28,961 nucleotides of DNA. Origin: Coprinopsis marcescibilis. Its lineage: Eukaryota; Basidiomycota; Agaricomycetes; Agaricales; Psathyrellaceae. The translations under genes were made by a program, and so were the position numbers. The DNA is taken from assembly GCA_004369085.1 (NCBI GenBank), contig ML210434.1, positions 1 through 28,961 on the forward strand, written 5' to 3'. Below the pieces are notes generated by a model that worked only from the letters and a program-made list of their open reading frames with translations, did not search any database and was not told the origin of the DNA. Positions 1-11,222 of the stretch are shown piece by piece (the first letter of the stretch is position 1; each line of letters begins with the position of its first letter).

Positions 1-2888
1 AATTGTGTTAGGAAGGTGACGCGCTGGCCATCACCATCATGGCAACAGAAATCGTGGACCCACCGTGCACACACGGGGATCAGACGTTGAGATACGGATC
101 GAAAACAGGCGACAACTTGCATTTTCCCTGCACTTTGGGCTTTTGGCGGTGTATTCCTGCTGTGGATATTTCGAGCGAAATAATTATTTCCAATGGTAAA
201 TTACCAAGTACATGTAACAACGTTATATGACCCGTTTCTTCAATGACTCTTTGGTACATGTGTCTGTTAAGTTTTGGACTTCTCTGGTTACCGCCTCGGC
301 TTTGGGCTTACGCTTTACTTCTCTTTTAACAAAAAAAAGAAGAAGAAAAAGGATATGGGGATACCTTGGACTCGGTCTGAGGTCTCGGCTTGATTCCTCC
401 ATAAACATCTACATCTTTATTTATTTTTCAAACCACTTTAGTCACTTTTTCTGCCTTCAATGAATCGATGATAATTTCTGGGAATGTTTTGGGATCCGTA
501 GCTGAGCAACTTCAAACCCGTAAAAACTCAAATAACGCTGATTTCATCAGAAATGGCCCCTATAACATTGAAGATATACCCAACTTCAGCGAGTTAGTCA
601 CCGGTCATCTCGATACCGTCCCTTGAGTGTCCTGACAGAGCTTTACCACAGTAATCTGTCGCCACCTCGGCTATGAGCGTACTTACCCACAAGCCATCGT
701 GCCAGGAAGGCGTCTGAGGGATTGCTCGGGCAACATCTTTGATACAGAATAGCACATACGTTGGATTGAGACCTCATCCCTGGCTACAATTGCCCACAGG
801 AAGCAGTGTACCTTTCACCACGGATGTAGCTCCATGGATCATCCTTATCAGCCAAATCGAGCTGACACTTGTACCCTTCTCACATCTGGGCGTGGAGGAC
901 TGTAGACTCGAGTTGACCTTGTAAGGGATCTGTGCCCCAGATATTCAGCACCAGACGTCAACCCAATTAAAACAGTATTCGTCATTCGACGTCCGCATCT
1001 TGTACACACATTCATCAGAATGGAGTTTCAGATACATTCGGAGAACAAATTATCGCGCACCATGAGGCTTGTGAACCCTGAAAGGTAGAAACGAGCTCTC
1101 TCAGGGGCAATTTGTAGGAATGAAAAAGTTTTTGTTCCTCTACTACTACCTGACATGTCAGCTGGGTCGTGTCAAGGAGGTTTGTCGCTTCATACTAGTG
1201 GCCACTGGCCAGGAATCCCGGCTGTTTGGGAGATAATGATGATCAAGAACCCTCCTGACTATCCCACGTCCCGTGTAGACATGCAGAGAAGAAGACAGCG
1301 TAAAGAGATCTTCCTTGCAGTCGCTAGCTCGAATTTCGGCGCGTAGATGATCGTGTTAGTACCAGTGGCATTCGAACTGGCTTGCTGAAGTCTGTGACAC
1401 ATGGCAAGGGAAGTCTTGTTGGACAGGTCTAGCTCTGGGGAGTCTGAGTCGAGGCAAATCATGGCCTCAAAGTGCCTGTGCTCGATAGCTTGCTCTGAGA
1501 CAGCCTGTTCGAATACAGTCGGCGTACACGATACGTGACCAAAGGTAGCACCTGAAATGGGCGCATCATCGGATTTTCCAAATCCGGAATACCAAAGAGA
1601 TACCGAAAATAGCGGTTCACTCTTTTGTTAAGAGGTGAAGGTGTGCTTGAATCTTAAGCGCTGGGCTGGCATGACTTTGAGCACAGAGAAGGTTACATTG
1701 TATAAAAGGCAAATACAACAAAGCAAGATTGAGAACAGAAACTGGGAATAATTAAACATTTGCGAAGGCCGACGATGCGACATGATGCCGCCTGGCTTTG
1801 CCAGTGTTACCCTGAGTCACACAGGCAACGTCAGGCGGAAAGTTGAAGTGGCCCGAGGGGGCGAAGCCAGAGGCAAATATCTGTACGGCGAACTATGCAG
1901 AACCGAAAGCAAATAGGATCCACCACGAAAATCGAAGAAGCGCGATGGAGTGGATCACAATTCATGGACTTGCATAAGTCGCCGCACAGAATCGCCTCTA
2001 TGTTTTGTCGACCTGGATACCCTCATGGGACTCCAAGTACAGAATCCTTTCTTAGAGGTTCATTGGTGCCGGGAAATATTAGAAAGGTTGGGTGTTGGGT
2101 ATAATGCAAAGAGGGCGTTAACCACGGAAGAGAGGTGTCATATCTTAGTTCTTGGCGCTAGGATTTGATCTATCTGGAACATCGATGTTGTGGAGCGGCA
2201 TGCGTTGGGCTGCCTCTGCCTGATTGAGCAGAAGCAAAGGATATCCGAGCCCGCATCCCAAATATCTCAAAGTATGTGTTTCTCTCCTTTCAAATTGTGC
2301 GAATTGTGCGAATAACTTGGGGGGCACCTATGTACGCTTACTTCGAGTCGACAGTGACTCTTGTCGTAGATAGCAACAGTAAGGGCCTTTGAAAAGGCTT
2401 CTTCGAGGAGTTTTTGAATCCGAAATCTACGCCAACGATCTGCGGTTCTCAAGTAATTCCACCGGTAATTTCAGACCCAGATATCCGGAGTTGTGGGATG
2501 GCACATGGCAGCCGCAAAAAAGAAGAAAGCATAAAGGGCCTACCCTAGATCTATTCCCCATTTTCTCCGCTTTTTCAGAGGAGCTGATGCGATCCGGGCG
2601 CTCCCTGCCAGAGTAAAAAACTGGCACGACACGATGTTCGACGATGATATCATCACCCTTTTCTAAGCGCTCACTTTACAACCGTTCCACACTGTGGCCG
2701 TCAGGTGGCGCTCTGACAAGCCACTCAAGGCCCGGGTCTGTGAAAGTCTACTATCCAAGCCTAAGCTTCAACCCCTCCCGAAAGAAAAAAAATCTGAATA
2801 GGCCTTAGCACTGTACACTGCGTGCAGAGCAACCCATGAAATGAAACCAATTGGACATATTATGTACAATAAGGCACACAGAAACATA
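1..2888. other. Intergenic / no convincing gene
   Basis: Only short, mutually overlapping open frames on both strands, with no recognisable domain and no chain of good splice sites joining them. The best candidate coding remnant is on the minus strand at about 1257-1553. There a stop-free stretch of roughly 95 codons follows a possible acceptor (TTTCAG on the minus strand) and ends at a stop near 1257. It has no family signature and no promoter that I can see. A pyrimidine/purine-rich patch lies at 331-352. I see no transposon ends, RNA genes or long repeats. Confidence 0.5.
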
Positions 2889-5296
2889 TCAACCACGACA
2901 CACCCTGTCGGCAAACAACTTGACGACCCCATGGTGTCGCCTCTGCCACGCTAATGCGTACGCCGTTCTCCCATTCAAGTCAGCATGATCCATATCCACG
3001 TCCTCCGACTGGAGCAGCACCCGCACAACGTCCTCATAGCCCTGCCACGACGCCAGTATTAACGGCGTTACACCCGATTCTGGTTGCTCTTTATTGACAT
3101 CTATTCCTCGAGCACCTAACAGCACGGCGACTGCTTCCGCCTTCCCGAACAAACTGGCATCCAACAGAGCAGTAATCCCAATAGAGTCTGCCAGGTTAAC
3201 GTCAATCCCCGGAACCTCGAGCAGCGCTTTGACGACGAGGTCGTGACCTCTGACCGACGCTTTCATGAGAGCGGTTCGTCCGTTGATATCAGCGGCGTTT
3301 ACTGCTTGCCTGATGCTGTCCACTCCGAGGAGAACCTTGGTGGAGTTTGCCCGACCGAATCTTGCAGCAAGCATCAAAGGTCTGGTGCCCAGAATTGTCG
3401 GCCGGTTGACATCCTCACTCTCCGCAATATACCTCTCCAACAAGTGGCTGGCATCATACATGATGGCGACGTGCAATCGATCGAGGTAGTCCCAGCGTCT
3501 TTTCCAACTATCCTCTTGCAACGGATAGCTTTTGCACTGCTCGATAAAGGACAGGACGAGAGGCGGTGTGGAGTGGCAGAGGGGTGTATGGGCCTCCATG
3601 TAGACGTTGGCGTACTCCAGCATTGGGTAAGCTTGGAAGTGCGCTTCGACTGAGGGCATGTTTTTGGGCTCGAAGTTGTGGAAACCACATTGGAGGAGAC
3701 GGGCTGCACATGTTGATGCGATTTCGGCGTCCGGGTCTGCACAGTACGTCGATATGTACTGGGAGAGGTAATCCCACGCGGTATAGTCTTTGAAGGTAGC
3801 CCACATAGCTGGTCAGTTCTTTGGATAGAACGATAATACTTCAGCCAAAACTCACGGATAAGGCGGACTTGCCTACTCTCTGGGTCCAGAATGACCAAGC
3901 CACATGAAAGCGAAAGGAGAAAGTCTTCATCGACCAAGCGCTCAGCCTCGAATTTGCGGGTTTGTGGGCAAGTGGCTATGGCGTAACGCAGCTCCTGGGC
4001 CAAAAGTGGTCTCTGAGCATGCGTCACCCACAGCAGCACCCTTCTTGCGAGATGCGCATTTGCTTGGCTTGATATACGAGCTATCGTAGCTGCGTACATG
4101 TCCTTCACGCCATTCGGAAGCGTGGCAAGGGCATCCCTGAGGTCCTTGACAGATAGACAATCACGAACGGCGTCGAGTTGCAGAGATACGAGGAGGAACC
4201 TGCAAAGTCAGGCGTAAGCTTTGGTGCTTCGAACGTTATGGACAATGCTTAGGCTTACATCCCGGATGACTTGCTGAGGATTGCGGAGACGACTTCTTGC
4301 TTGACGGCGGGGTCCTTCAAAAGCCTGCGTAGCGCAGGCATGCGCTCGACACGTTGCTCGATCAAAAGGAGGACATCGGGGTTCTTGACGACAATATTGA
4401 CGTATACCGCGCGAGGGACGTATTCCTTCAATGAATCTATGGGGCGCGATGTAAGGCAGAAGTTGATCCCCATCGAGTTGAAAGCTGAAATGATATCGAT
4501 CTGCACATCCCCCGGGGCCTCGTCAAGACCGTCAATGACGTAGTAGCTCATCGAAAATACACCAGAGTTGGAGATCTGCTGCAGTAGGTCCAGGAGATCT
4601 TGCTGCGAGGGCGACGTTCCGGATTCTTGGTGGTGGTCGTAGAAAGGCTTTATAAACTGCCACACCAAGGACGAGTAGCGCTCTAGGAGCTGCTTCACGA
4701 GGGCTGCGAGGATGTCCTTGACTGGGATGGGCTCCGTGTATCGACAGTACATGAAAAGAACGCATATCCTCTTCTGACTCTGCTGCTCCATTTTAAGGAG
4801 AAAGTCGATGATTGCTGATCTGCGATGACGGCCTAGTCAGATACACCATCCGAGTGACAGATGGCTGACTCCATCGACGATGGTATACTTACGAGAGAAC
4901 TGTCTTTCCTGCTCCGGCTGTAGAGAGGATTCAGGCTCAATTTCACACCTAGGCGTAACCAGACACGGACGCACGTATTCCAGTTCCCCATAGGATTCCA
5001 CCTTCACTGTTAAGCCAAGCCTCGAATTCGGGGATAACAAAGAACCAGCGCAGCGTATTGGGAGTTCGTTTCCTCAGTACGTCTCTGTGGATTTTTAAGT
5101 AGTTGGTTGTCGTGAGCCACCTTGCGATCACCGGGATCTCTGTTTCAGAAAGTATCAATAGATGGGTGCTGTCCACCAAGACATACCGCTTACCTTCGAT
5201 TACAATCTTGGATAGATGGTCGAGAGGGACATTATTGTAATAGTTATTGATGACAGTGCTGTTTCCACCGATTACTGTGGTGTTGCAGTCTTGCAT
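2889..5296 (-). CDS. NACHT-type NTPase with C-terminal ankyrin repeats (fungal NLR-like/STAND protein)
   Basis: Inferred exons, in transcript order on the minus strand: 5296-5194, 5139-4975, 4917-4893, 4819-4259, 4199-3856, 3808-2889; 705 residues. Introns are 54, 57, 73, 59 and 47 nt, all GT-AG. Residues 1-23 form an N/G/Y-rich leader. The Walker A motif GIPGAGKT (Lys near 94) is rebuilt only by splicing in a 25-nt exon. Walker B YYVIDGLDEAP lies at about 190-200, followed by a LTSRP sensor-like motif and the winged-helix-like stretch usual after fungal NACHT domains. Residues about 510-700 hold roughly five ankyrin repeats (for example NGRTALMKASVRGHD). Known of the family: NACHT-ankyrin proteins are nucleotide-switched signalling NTPases used in non-self recognition and programmed cell death in fungi. 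The role here is inferred from domains only. The start is uncertain: the frame stays open upstream of Met 5296 with a similar Gly/Gln-rich sequence, so a further 5' exon is possible. The first intron (54 nt) contains no stop and could be retained. Confidence 0.82.
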
Positions 5297-5643
5297 TTGC
5301 ACTCCTTGGGCTCCTGCGAGTACTTGAGTGCCACCATGCCCTTGATCTTGAGGCACACTGTTGGTTCCAGCTATGCATCCAGCAGATGGATCAGTGACAC
5401 GACTGAGAAATGGAAGCCCGAGCGAGTCTTACGCTGGTTTGTGTGGACACAATTTGGCGGTGTACCGTCAATACGTTAGCCTCGCTGACAGTTATTCTGA
5501 TGTTATCAAGGCGAACAGACCAAGTTCGAGAGGCTTGCACCCATAATACTGTTGAGAACCACAGACCTTCGCAAGAGATGATGGGAGTCAGTATCACCCA
5601 AGTGAAAGCCAAGCGTTCAATTCACTCTGGCCTCGTTTGGACT

Positions 5644-5688
5644 GCGCCCGCAGTGATCCATCTTGGAAAGGGGATCAACTGCGGGCGC
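5644..5688. repeat. Inverted repeat / hairpin, 16-bp stem
   Basis: The left arm GCGCCCGCAGTGATCC (5644-5659) pairs with the right arm at 5672-5688. A single extra A is bulged in the right arm, and the loop is 12 nt. The stem is GC-rich and complete. It lies between the 5' end of the NLR-like gene and a tRNA gene. No mobile-element end or gene is evident around it. Confidence 0.7.
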
Positions 5689-5924
5689 TACTTTTTCTAT
5701 GTAAGCCTATACTCTTCGGGCTCCAAGGATGCAGAGAATCAACTTTCACATTTTCATGGGGCTCCTTAGAGGCAACGTAGCATCCATCTGAGTTTTCTGG
5801 TCCAAGGCATTGACGAACACGATGTCCCTGCCTAGCACGCTCGACCCATGAGACCTACGGGTCAGAGAGAAAGAACTTAGTAGTCTATTGTCAGTGCAAG
5901 TACTTTCAGTCTTCGGAACGAGGC

Positions 5925-5939
5925 AAAAATAACCAAAAA
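5925..5939 (-). terminator. Pol III T-run terminator of the first tRNA-Arg
   Basis: Immediately 3' of the tRNA (read on the minus strand) there is a run of five T (5939-5935), then a second run of five T at 5929-5925. This is the usual RNA polymerase III stop signal. Confidence 0.7.
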
Positions 5940-5940
5940 T

Positions 5941-6030
5941 GACCACCGCAGGGCTCGAACCTGCAACCTCTTGGTAACCGGAGCCGTCAAGCCATCGAAG
6001 CCAAACGCGCTACCATTGCGCCAGGTAGCC
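5941..6030 (-). tRNA. tRNA-Arg(UCG): tRNA-Arg(UCG) with 19-nt intron, copy 1
   Basis: Read on the minus strand, the 90-nt gene folds as a cloverleaf. The acceptor stem is GGCTACC/GGTGGTC with two G-U pairs. The D stem is GCGC/GCGC around loop AATGGTA. The anticodon stem is TTTGG/CCAAG, and the T arm is GCAGG-TTCGAGC-CCTGC. The anticodon TCG (plus-strand 5998-5996) follows U33 and decodes CGA. A 19-nt intron (5976-5994) sits at the canonical place, one base 3' of the anticodon; the mature RNA is 71 nt before CCA addition. Internal A and B boxes are present (B box GGTTCGAGCC). Its 5' end is about 150 bp from the start of the divergent USP gene, so the two genes share a short upstream region. 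Confidence 0.93.
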
Positions 6031-6178
6031 ATACGGATCATGTCGGCGGAGGCTTTCTCAGGCCCCGGCCGATCCGCCTCATGCACATGACCTCCGGAGG
6101 CTAATGGACCGGCGCACCGGGGCCCGGGCAGCCAACGTCGACAGTGCAAGGGAGCGAGCAAAGCCTTGTAGTGCACCC

Positions 6179-9100
6179 ATGCACCTTCCAGACGAATTCC
6201 GCCTCTGGGTCATCGAATTCGTCACTAGCGATCTTTTTAAGCAAGTTGCGCCTCTTCTCGTCTTGCTCGTTGTCCCTGCGCTTGTGTTGCTTGGCGTCAA
6301 GACTGCAAGACGAAGCTCGGGGTTGAGCGCATTGTTTGCTTTGGGGTTTGGCCTGATCATGGGTTTGGAGAATTATCTGCCGTGGTTTTGGGGGTCTAGT
6401 GGGGGCAGTGGAAAGGAGAAGAGTCCGAAAAGTAAGAGAAAGACTGGGAAGAACAGCAGCGAGAAGGCTGGGCCAATTCGGACTAGAGCTGAACAGCTGT
6501 CAGCAATGAACGGGACTGCTGACCCTGGTGCGTTCTATTACTACAAACACTATTATCGTATCAGTTCAACTCATGGTACTTTGTATTCAGAAAAAGACGG
6601 TGATTCTGACTCTGATTCTGAAGATGGATACTTTCCGGGCCTAGTCAATATCTCGGGGACATACTGTTTCATGAACTCTACACTGCAGGTGGGCCTATTC
6701 ATTTGTTTACCTGGTTCAATACTAAATCAAAGGTACAGGCATTAGCCTCTCTATCTTATCTACAACCACACATAGACGCAATCCACGCCAAAGCAGAGGC
6801 GTTGGACGTCCCAACACCCGTCATCGACGCTCTCAAAGATCTCTTCCAAGGTCAGTACACAGCCGCCTTTTAAACTCGCCAATACCAATAACATATGTCT
6901 TTACACAGACCTCAACACCCCCCGCTCATCCTACACCGCCCTCAAGCCCCTCGAAATAATCAAAGTCCTCAGCGCACAAACAGAAGGGCGGACCAACAGC
7001 CTCTTCTACAGCCGCGAACACCAAGACGCCCAAGAGCTTTTCCAAGTCGTGTCAGAATGCCTCAAGAATGAGCTTGCAGCCGTCGACAAGGAAGGACTGC
7101 GGGACCGTGGTTTCGGGCTGTTCGCGAGCAACATGTCCTCCGCATCCACGTCGTCATTGGCCAACGGCGGAACGAACACAACAACACAACTCCTGATGTC
7201 CAAGGAAATCGGCAAGACGGTGTTCGAGGGCCTCACCGCGAACAGGCGCAGCTGTGTGATCTGTGGGTATACAGAAGCTGTCATGCATTTTGCGTTTGAT
7301 AACTGGCAACTGTCAATTCCGCGTATGGCGGTGCGTGTTTGTTTTGCAGGGTGTTATCTATGTATACTTATGATCTCCCGCTTGCAATAGGCCAACTGCA
7401 GACTGGAAGACTGCCTCGAAGACTACACCCGTCTTGAGATCCTCAAAGATTGCATATGCCGCAAATGCTCTCTCCTCGCCACGCAAAGCAGGCTAAAGCA
7501 AGAAACCAAATTGCTGGAAGAAGCTATCAGCAGTGCCGGGGCGAAAGCGAGCAACAGCAAGAAGAAGCGGGTGAAGGAGGTGCGCAAGCACGAAGGACGT
7601 GTCGCAGCTGCACTGTCTCAAGGACGCATCGAAGATGATTTGAAGGACGTGCGGATTGAGAAAGTGTTCAGTCCAGCGAGTACCAAGCAGGCTATGGTTG
7701 CCAGGGTACGTTACGTTGCTTTTCTTCGGTTCCCCATTGGGCCCCCCTCCCTTCCCCCCATCCGATCCAGTAGACCTCCTCCAGCCAGATAAGCAAGTTA
7801 CTAACACCCTTGTTTGTATTCAGCCTCCGCCCGTACTATGTCTGCACCTCAACCGTTCCGTCCACTACGGCAGCTACGCAGGCAAAAACAACTGTCGCGT
7901 CCTCTTCCCCGAAGTACTCGACCTCACGCCCTACACCACCTCCGGAAGCCTCTCAACTGTACCCACCGCGTCGATATCCACCCCTCCTCCACCCGCGTCG
8001 CAGTCTCAGTCTACTACAGCATCGCCTGCACCGTCGAGGTCGCGGACTGGCACACCCGCCGCTAGTTCGATACCTGGTTCTGTTGACAGTGCTGCTGCCG
8101 GGAATGGCTCAGTAGCAGGCAGGACGATATACAGGCTCTCGGCGATCGTGTGCCATTACGGTGCCCACTCCTTTGGACATTACATCTGCTATAGGAGGAA
8201 ACCGAGGGGTTGGAAAGGCGCTACTGCCGCTGCTGCTGGAGGGGGAGGTGGCGGGGGAGAGAAGAGGCCCGCTCCGCCTGTGCTGGTCGATCCTGCTGTT
8301 TTGGCAGCTGCGAATGCTTCGGTGCAAGGCGACGGAGGGGATGACCAGAAAGGGGAGGAAGAGGAAAAGGTAGTGGTCAAAGTTGAGCAAGAAGACCAGA
8401 CCCTCGAAAACCCGATTATCAAACTTGAATACGCGCCTCCGCCACCCTCCCTCTCCAAATCCTCCTCTCAGACTCCAAATGGAGACCAAAACGAAACGGA
8501 ATATGTGTTCGAAGATGACGTGGACGGATCGGCGGCTGGTCCTGGGACTGGCAAGGGCTGGTTGAGGATTAGCGACGACTCGGTGGAGGAGTGTGGGATT
8601 GAGACTGTGTTGAGGGACGGCACGGGGGTGTTTATGCTGTATTACGAGCGGGTCGTCGTTCCTGGGCAGGCTATGCCTGCGCTTGCCCTTGCAGGTGTGA
8701 GGGGGCTATGGGGCGTCGGGTCGGCGATTCTCCAACCCGCGTCGGTTGGGTCGGCTGTTGGCCAAGTGCCTGTACCTGCGTTTGGGTTTGGGGGCGGGTC
8801 GGTACCGTTTGCGGGGTCTGCGCCTTCGTCGTTTGGGTCGACGGCGTCCTCGATACATACGCAGTTCGTGCAGAGGAATCTCAATTCGGTGTATCCAGCA
8901 AAACCGTCGTCCCCTTCGTCCTACCCCTACCCGTCCTCCTCGTCATCATCAACATCGATGACGACGAATAATGCGAATGTGTCCTTGGTGAGGGATAGGT
9001 CACCGAGGGCGAGCGAGGAGACGTTGAGGCCTGAGGTGCGGCTGAAGACTGTGGATGTGAATGGGAGTGTGGTGAGTGAGGTTGGGGTGGGGGTTTTGGG

Positions 9101-9524
9101 CCAGCGGGAGAAGGATCGGCAGCGGGAGAGGGAACGGGAGAGGGAGCAGAGGTCGCGGTCCCTGCCCATCCCAATACCCTCGTCATCAACGTCGGCCTCG
9201 TCGTCGATGTCGGGTATGGGTCTCTCGGGCTACCACCTGGAACCTCGGGTTATCAGGAGCGTGGATGCGGGGTTGGTGAGGGGCCGCAGTGTGGGCGCGT
9301 CCTCGGTCCATTCCACCTCGTCGGCGAATTCGAGTCCGGGGAGTAGTGTGAGCGTGAGTGTGAATGGAGCGTTGAAGAATGGCCCGTCGTCCTCGCCATC
9401 GTCCCTTTTGGCTCCAAGTTTGAAGACGGCTGTGAGGAAGTCGCCGTTGACGGTTGGGAATGGGGGTGGTGGTGGTGGTGGTGGTGGGGAGGGTGCGAGT
9501 TTGCCGTCGTCTGCGGTGTCATAG
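6179..9524 (+). CDS. Membrane-anchored ubiquitin-specific protease (USP/UBP, peptidase C19)
   Basis: Exons 6179-6688, 6739-6850, 6909-7330, 7391-7705, 7824-9524; 1019 residues; introns 50, 58, 60 and 118 nt, all GT-AG. The enzyme cleaves ubiquitin from protein conjugates. The Cys box GLVNISGTYCFMNSTLQ places the nucleophile at Cys163. HQDAQELFQ is a further conserved USP block, encoded in exon 3. The His box CHYGAHSFGHYICYRR places the general base near His572. The final block, WLRISDDSVEE followed by FMLYYERV, ends near residue 730. CxxC-type pairs between the boxes may bind zinc. The N-terminus carries a hydrophobic helix at about 22-40 and a second at about 48-62, so the protein is probably anchored in a membrane. 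This resembles yeast Ubp1 (ER) or animal USP30 (outer mitochondrial membrane); which one it matches is not decidable here. Residues about 730-1019 are a Ser/Gly/Arg-rich disordered tail with an RE repeat and poly-Gly. Met 6179 was chosen because it begins just before the anchor; an upstream in-frame Met at 6104 would add 25 residues without family support. Confidence 0.93.
9466..9490 (+). repeat. GGT microsatellite inside the USP coding region
   Basis: A short run of GGT/GGG units near the 3' end of the USP gene encodes poly-glycine in the disordered tail. A change in unit number would alter tail length without shifting the frame. Confidence 0.8.
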
Positions 9525-9908
9525 CTTGACGTGAAGGGACGTAATATGAGTGGTGGAAGACAGATGAATGGATGCGGCGTGCTCGTCGATTATTCGCATG
9601 CTGGCCCTCGAAATACCGGTTCGTCGGGAATTTCAGCGTACGGCATCGATGATCGCTTGGATCCACAACCTCGAGGCCAACTGAAATTGGTACGGGAGCT
9701 GCTGATTCGGCAGTGGCGGGAATAAATGCAAATGACTGATGCTGCTCATAAGTGCATAGTAGCGCTTTTATCTTATCCTTATTATCGATCTATGTACTAG
9801 ATGGCTGAACGATTTCCCTTGGTGCCTCGACGTGCCATACACAGTGTTGTAATACATGCAGCTTTTTACTTTGTAAATTCGGAATTTGTGTGCAAAAGGA
9901 TATGTAGG

Positions 9909-9922
9909 AAAAATAACCAAAA
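9909..9922 (-). terminator. Pol III T-run terminator of the second tRNA-Arg
   Basis: On the minus strand the second tRNA is followed by TTTT (9922-9919), then by TTTTT (9913-9909). The trailer closely resembles that of the first tRNA: both contain GGTTATTTTT. Confidence 0.6.
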
Positions 9923-9927
9923 GAAAT

Positions 9928-10018
9928 GACCACCGCAGGGCTCGAACCTGCAACCTCTTGGTACCTAGGAGACGTCAAGCCATCGAAGCCAAACGCGCTA
10001 CCATTGCGCCAGGTAGCC
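9928..10018 (-). tRNA. tRNA-Arg(UCG): tRNA-Arg(UCG) with 20-nt intron, copy 2
   Basis: The mature sequence is identical to the copy at 5941-6030, with the same cloverleaf and anticodon TCG (plus-strand 9986-9984). The intron (9963-9982) is 20 nt rather than 19. It shares its first half with copy 1 (TGGCTTGACG at the 5' end, minus strand) but diverges after that. The gene lies about 400 bp downstream of the USP stop and about 420 bp upstream of the WBP2-like start. Confidence 0.93.
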
Positions 10019-10438
10019 ATACCATTTGAGCTTGCAATGCATCACTAATGGGCGTGACCACAATCCGGGGATACAGCCGAAAGGCCGGACCAATGACGAG
10101 GAGGCTTGGCCTTCCTCATTAATGTGTGGCGGTACAAACGATGATTAGATGTGATGTGACCATCAACTTTTGAGGCTCTGCAGAGCAACGACCACCACTG
10201 ACCCAGCTTACGCGGCACCACTGCATTCTTCGCTTTTGATTCACAGTCCTGTTCTACCTCTTTCCTGGCATTTCACCACTGGCATTGTGACGGCCAACGG
10301 AGACTACCAGCGACACAACGTTGACCACAGCGACTACAGCGACGACGACAAGAGCATCCATAGCTCACCAAGGGCGATCAGGCGACTTCAACGACTATCA
10401 AATAACCATCTATACGAAGCATCTAGAGGCAAGGAAAG

Positions 10439-11222
10439 ATGGCGTTGAACTGGGCGATGCTTAACCCGAACCGAACGCCCATTCCGTTACCGGGAGAGAT
10501 GACGATCACGACTATCGATTCTGGTGTGGAAGTTACGATTACTATTCCACCGGAATGGCAGCCACCTCCGCAGCCGCCTGTTGGGGGCAGCTCTTCGTCG
10601 AGCGCTCATGCTGCTGCAAGTAGCAGCAGTAGTGGGGGCGGCAGCAGTAGCGGTGCACCAGGGGCACACGTCTCGACTGGAAGCTTCCAGAAGCTGAAGG
10701 CGAGTGGACGGGTTTGGTTGACTGATCAGCGGGTACGTGTGCTATTCGTTATCTATGACTCATTTACTTTGTTCTAACGACGGGCTTTAGTTTATCTTCG
10801 TTACGGAACAAGGATCGAGTTTCGAGTCCCTGTCCGCACCGCTGCACTCCATCCTCAGCACCAACTTTCACCAGCCTACCTTTGGGAGCAACTACCTCAG
10901 TTTTGAACTTAAGCCCTCGCCGGATGGCAATCTCACTGAGGGCACGAGCGTCGAGATTAGGTTCAGAGACCGGGCCATGTTCGAGTTTGTCAGTCTGATG
11001 GAGAAGACAAGGGAGAGGGCGATTTATATGAGGCGTCAGGCAGCAGAGGACGGGGAAGGGCTCCGTAAGTTTTGCTGTTGATCGGGCATGCTGTTGAATG
11101 ACCGAAGCTGACTACTACTTCCTCTCCTTCCAGCTACTTACACCATGCCTGCCAATGCAAGCACCGTCACTATGGTCGGAGGCGTTCCTATCGATAACCC
11201 TCCCGGCTACGAATATGCATAA
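10439..11222 (+). CDS. WBP2-like protein (GRAM domain, C-terminal PPxY motif)
   Basis: Exons 10439-10732, 10791-11064, 11134-11222; 218 residues; introns 58 and 69 nt. The N-terminus MALNWAMLNPNRTPIPLPGE is the typical opening of WW-domain-binding protein 2 homologues. A Ser/Gly/Ala-rich insert (about residues 43-78) follows. The GRAM (PH-like) region then runs from about 82 to 195 with GRVWLTDQR/FIFVTEQGSSFESLSAP, the first intron falling between R and F. The protein ends DNPPGYEYA, giving a PPxY motif at 212-215 that can bind WW domains such as those of Nedd4/Rsp5-type ubiquitin ligases. Known of the family: animal WBP2 is a transcription coactivator and adaptor; the fungal role is inferred. 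It is shorter than animal WBP2, which has a longer PY-rich tail. The start is fixed by the conserved N-terminus. Confidence 0.92.

Larger units (their letters stand above)
5297..5940. other. Intergenic, possible 5' exon of the NLR-like gene, and a hairpin
   Basis: The minus-strand frame of the NLR-like gene remains open to about 5386. A donor-like GTAAGA (minus strand, about 5432) and an acceptor-like TTTCTCAG (about 5403) lie just upstream, but no combination I tried gave an ATG in frame. A strong inverted repeat sits at 5644-5688. The rest shows nothing coding. Confidence 0.4.

Noticed and set aside
1257..1553. Minus-strand stop-free stretch of about 95 codons after an acceptor-like site
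   Set aside because: No upstream exon with an ATG could be joined and no motif is visible; kept only as a possible gene remnant.
3374..4108. Long minus-strand frame reading past 3856 into another frame of the ankyrin exon
   Set aside because: Its first part is a true NLR-like exon, but after the donor at 3855 it runs in the wrong frame; the ankyrin frame is the conserved one.
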